A DNA stretch of 64,000 nucleotides from Porphyra umbilicalis. Lineage: Eukaryota; Rhodophyta; Bangiophyceae; Bangiales; Bangiaceae. Positions 62,301 through 64,000 of the stretch are shown here, in pieces. Location: assembly GCA_002049455.2 (NCBI GenBank), contig KV918817.1, positions 58,962 through 122,961 of the forward strand, in the 5' to 3' direction. The translations under genes and the position numbers were made by a program. Below the pieces are notes generated by a model, which was not told the origin of the DNA, searched no databases, and worked only from the letters and a program-made list of their open reading frames with translations. Every line of letters starts with the position of its first letter. The stretch's first letter is position 1.

Positions 62301-64000
62301 GCGGAGAAGATGATGACATTGTCTCAGTAGACGAGGCATATCTGCCACTTCAAACCCGAGAGGATAATATCCAACGCGCGTTCAAAGGTAGCGGGCGCGT
62401 TCGTCAAGCCGAAAGGCATGGATAACCAGTGGTATATACCACAGTGCGTCGTGAACGCCGTCTTCTCTTGGTCGTCCTTGCGTAAGGGTACTTGCCAGTA
62501 CCCCGCGGTGCAGTCGAGGGACGTGAACACCTGGGCATCTCCCAAGGAGTCGAGGCAGTCCTCCATCTGAGGCAAGGGATAAGCATCCTTCTTGGTGATG
62601 ATATTTTTAACCGACGATAGTCGACACAGAATCGGGCTTTGCCGTTCTTTTTTGGTACAATTACCACGGGGCTTGCCCAAGCACTGTGGCTAGGGGCAAT
62701 GACGTTGAGCTTCAACATCTTGTTGATTTGATCAGCGATGATCTGCCGTTTGAACGGCCCGGTTCGGTAGGGTTGGGCCCGTATGGGCAGAGCGTCGGGA
62801 GGAGTGACGATGGCGTGCTCCGTAGCACGGATGACGCCAAGGGTTCCATCCCACATAGACGAATGCGTCTTCAGCATGTCTCGAATCTGCTTGTGCAGGT
62901 ACTCGGGTGCCTCACTGAGGTCGAGGTCCTCGAGTGGGTCACGACTCGCGTCGTCCGATGCGTTATCGGTTCCACCCTTTGGGGTGTTGTCATCCAAGAC
63001 GGCGGAGAGCATCGGCCCTTGGTAGGGTTCTGCAAACCCCAAGGTAGAGTTCTTGCGAACAATGACTTGGTCCTTGCCGAAGTTGCATAACTTGACCAGG
63101 AATGGTTCGTCCGGTTTGACGATGGCGATGCCGCGGGCGACTGCCATGGATTGTGTCGGCACAACCGAATGTTCGGTGTGATGGTAACCATACCAGGCGT
63201 GTCGCACGTGGCCATGATCCACTCCTCCTTGTGTCCGTTGACACGCACCTGTTGCAGGCTCGAACCCGAGCGGGTTTATCTTGCCAGTGGCGGTCCCACG
63301 CGCTGTCGTTAAGACAAGCTAAGATCGGCGTTGGCCGAGGTTGCTCTTCCGTGCATCGCACGTGCTCTTGCCAGACGATCTTGCGCAAGCGCGGCAGAAT
63401 GCCCTCGATGTTTGTTCAATGAACTCGGTGCCAAGAATGCACGGGACTGACAAGTTGTCGGCAACGAGGAATCGGTCAAATAGACGCACACCTCCGGTGT
63501 CTACATACAGATGTATGGCATACTTCGTCACAAGACGATTGTTGTTTGCATCTCGGATGCGCGGAAGCGTAGTCAACTCTTCGGCGTAAGCCATCCAGTT
63601 CGAAGGGAGAACACTAGTTCGCACTATGTTCACCCCGCGCCCGTGTCTAAGACAGGGCGGCAACTTCGCATTACGCGCAGGCATGGGCCTAACGTGGCTG
63701 CGATTTCATAGTGCCGAAGGGCACGACGTAAGAGTCTTGTCACCGTACGCTTTCGCGTTCCGCCGGGCAACCCCAAGTCGGGCGCCCGGCCTAGACGTTT
63801 TTCGAGTCGTCCACGGCGTCGGCCGGATGCTCGACCTCGTCTTCCTCGACGTTAACGTCGGCAAGGGCATGAACGCCGATAGGCGGTTGCCGACGCTCGC
63901 GAGGGCGATAAGGCTCGGCACACTGTGCGGCGAAATGCCCCGGCTTGTTACAGTTGTAACAGATGTCAGTCCGATTGGCTTGAGGGACGGCGGCCCGAGG
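59323..64000 (-). mobile_element. Ty3/gypsy retroelement (chromovirus type), fossil, partial
   Basis: On the minus strand, from the right window edge leftward: a gag-type zinc knuckle (CYNCNKPGHFAAQC, about 63,965-63,920), a protease region, then reverse transcriptase (PVVIVPKKNGKARFCVDYRR; PFGLTNAPATF). RNase H follows, then an integrase with HHCC finger and DDE core (VDIFGPIP, LSDQGPQF, GQVERYNR) and a chromodomain (VRWFDYGSKDDTWEPLENL, about 60,080-60,000). An extra domain of about 200 residues follows to 59,323. The order integrase - chromodomain places it among chromoviruses. The pol region shows about three to five breaks, so it is broken. The integrase half is long and open, suggesting moderate age. 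The start lies beyond the window and no LTR was identified at the left end, so it cannot be dated. Confidence 0.85.

Noticed and set aside
63235-63275. tRNA B box in the Ty3/gypsy region
   Set aside because: CTCGAACCC lies within the protease/RT coding region with no tRNA fold; coincidence.
1-64000. CRISPR arrays, bacterial operons, ribosomal RNA genes
   Set aside because: No regular direct repeats with spacers, no Shine-Dalgarno-led gene runs and no rRNA sequence were seen; the window is eukaryotic.

Overview
The window is nuclear DNA from a GC-rich, repeat-rich unicellular eukaryote. Evidence for a eukaryote: a spliced protein-kinase gene with GT..AG introns, a tRNA-Ile gene read by Pol III type signals, a polyadenylation signal, and LINE, CACTA, Harbinger, pogo, hAT and Ty3/gypsy elements. 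A probable UFL1 (UFMylation ligase) fragment, the Ala/Pro/Gly-rich proteins and the transposon mix fit an early-branching fungus, alga or other protist; the sequence alone does not fix the lineage. Most of the window is mobile DNA.

Region 1 (1-28,140): two stretches of a head-to-tail array of very GC-rich non-LTR retrotransposons (called E1-E5 here) whose ORF2 carries a C2H2 zinc finger, a reverse transcriptase and a C-terminal CCHC plus restriction-like endonuclease (the R2/NeSL/CRE type of LINE). Every junction holds part of a tRNA-Ile(AAU) gene in the same orientation, so the elements appear to target tRNA-Ile. E3 and E4 are full length (about 8.1 kb). They share a hairpin-rich 5' leader, an RRM-like ORF1, an ATGANTGA overlap joining ORF1 to ORF2, and a two-hairpin 3' UTR. 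E2 is cut by a single N at 6,742, probably an assembly join. Between the two array parts (6,743-11,584) lies single-copy-looking DNA with a decayed pogo-like transposase.

Region 2 (28,141-36,300): an unrecognised 677-residue ORF, a decayed CACTA (Tnp2) transposase on the minus strand, and a fragment resembling the N-terminal half of UFL1. Region 3 (37,461-44,275): five copies of a 0.63-0.72 kb non-autonomous inverted-repeat element, one of them split by a 999-bp hAT-like element with an 8-bp target duplication. Region 4 (44,525-47,911): a perfect 61-nt palindrome, then a two-gene Harbinger/PIF transposon (DDE transposase plus a SANT/Myb-like companion) with matching ends and an AAT target duplication, possibly intact. 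Region 5 (48,656-50,317): the best host gene, a three-exon Ser/Thr kinase with an internal 27-bp tandem duplication.

Region 6 (51,106-56,960): low-complexity candidate ORFs, a tandem 203-bp hairpin repeat, and tRNA-derived (SINE-like) pieces. Region 7 (57,222-59,213): an unrecognised gene in two same-frame ORFs. Region 8 (59,323-64,000): a broken chromovirus-type Ty3/gypsy element running off the right edge on the minus strand, with an unusual extra C-terminal domain after its chromodomain.
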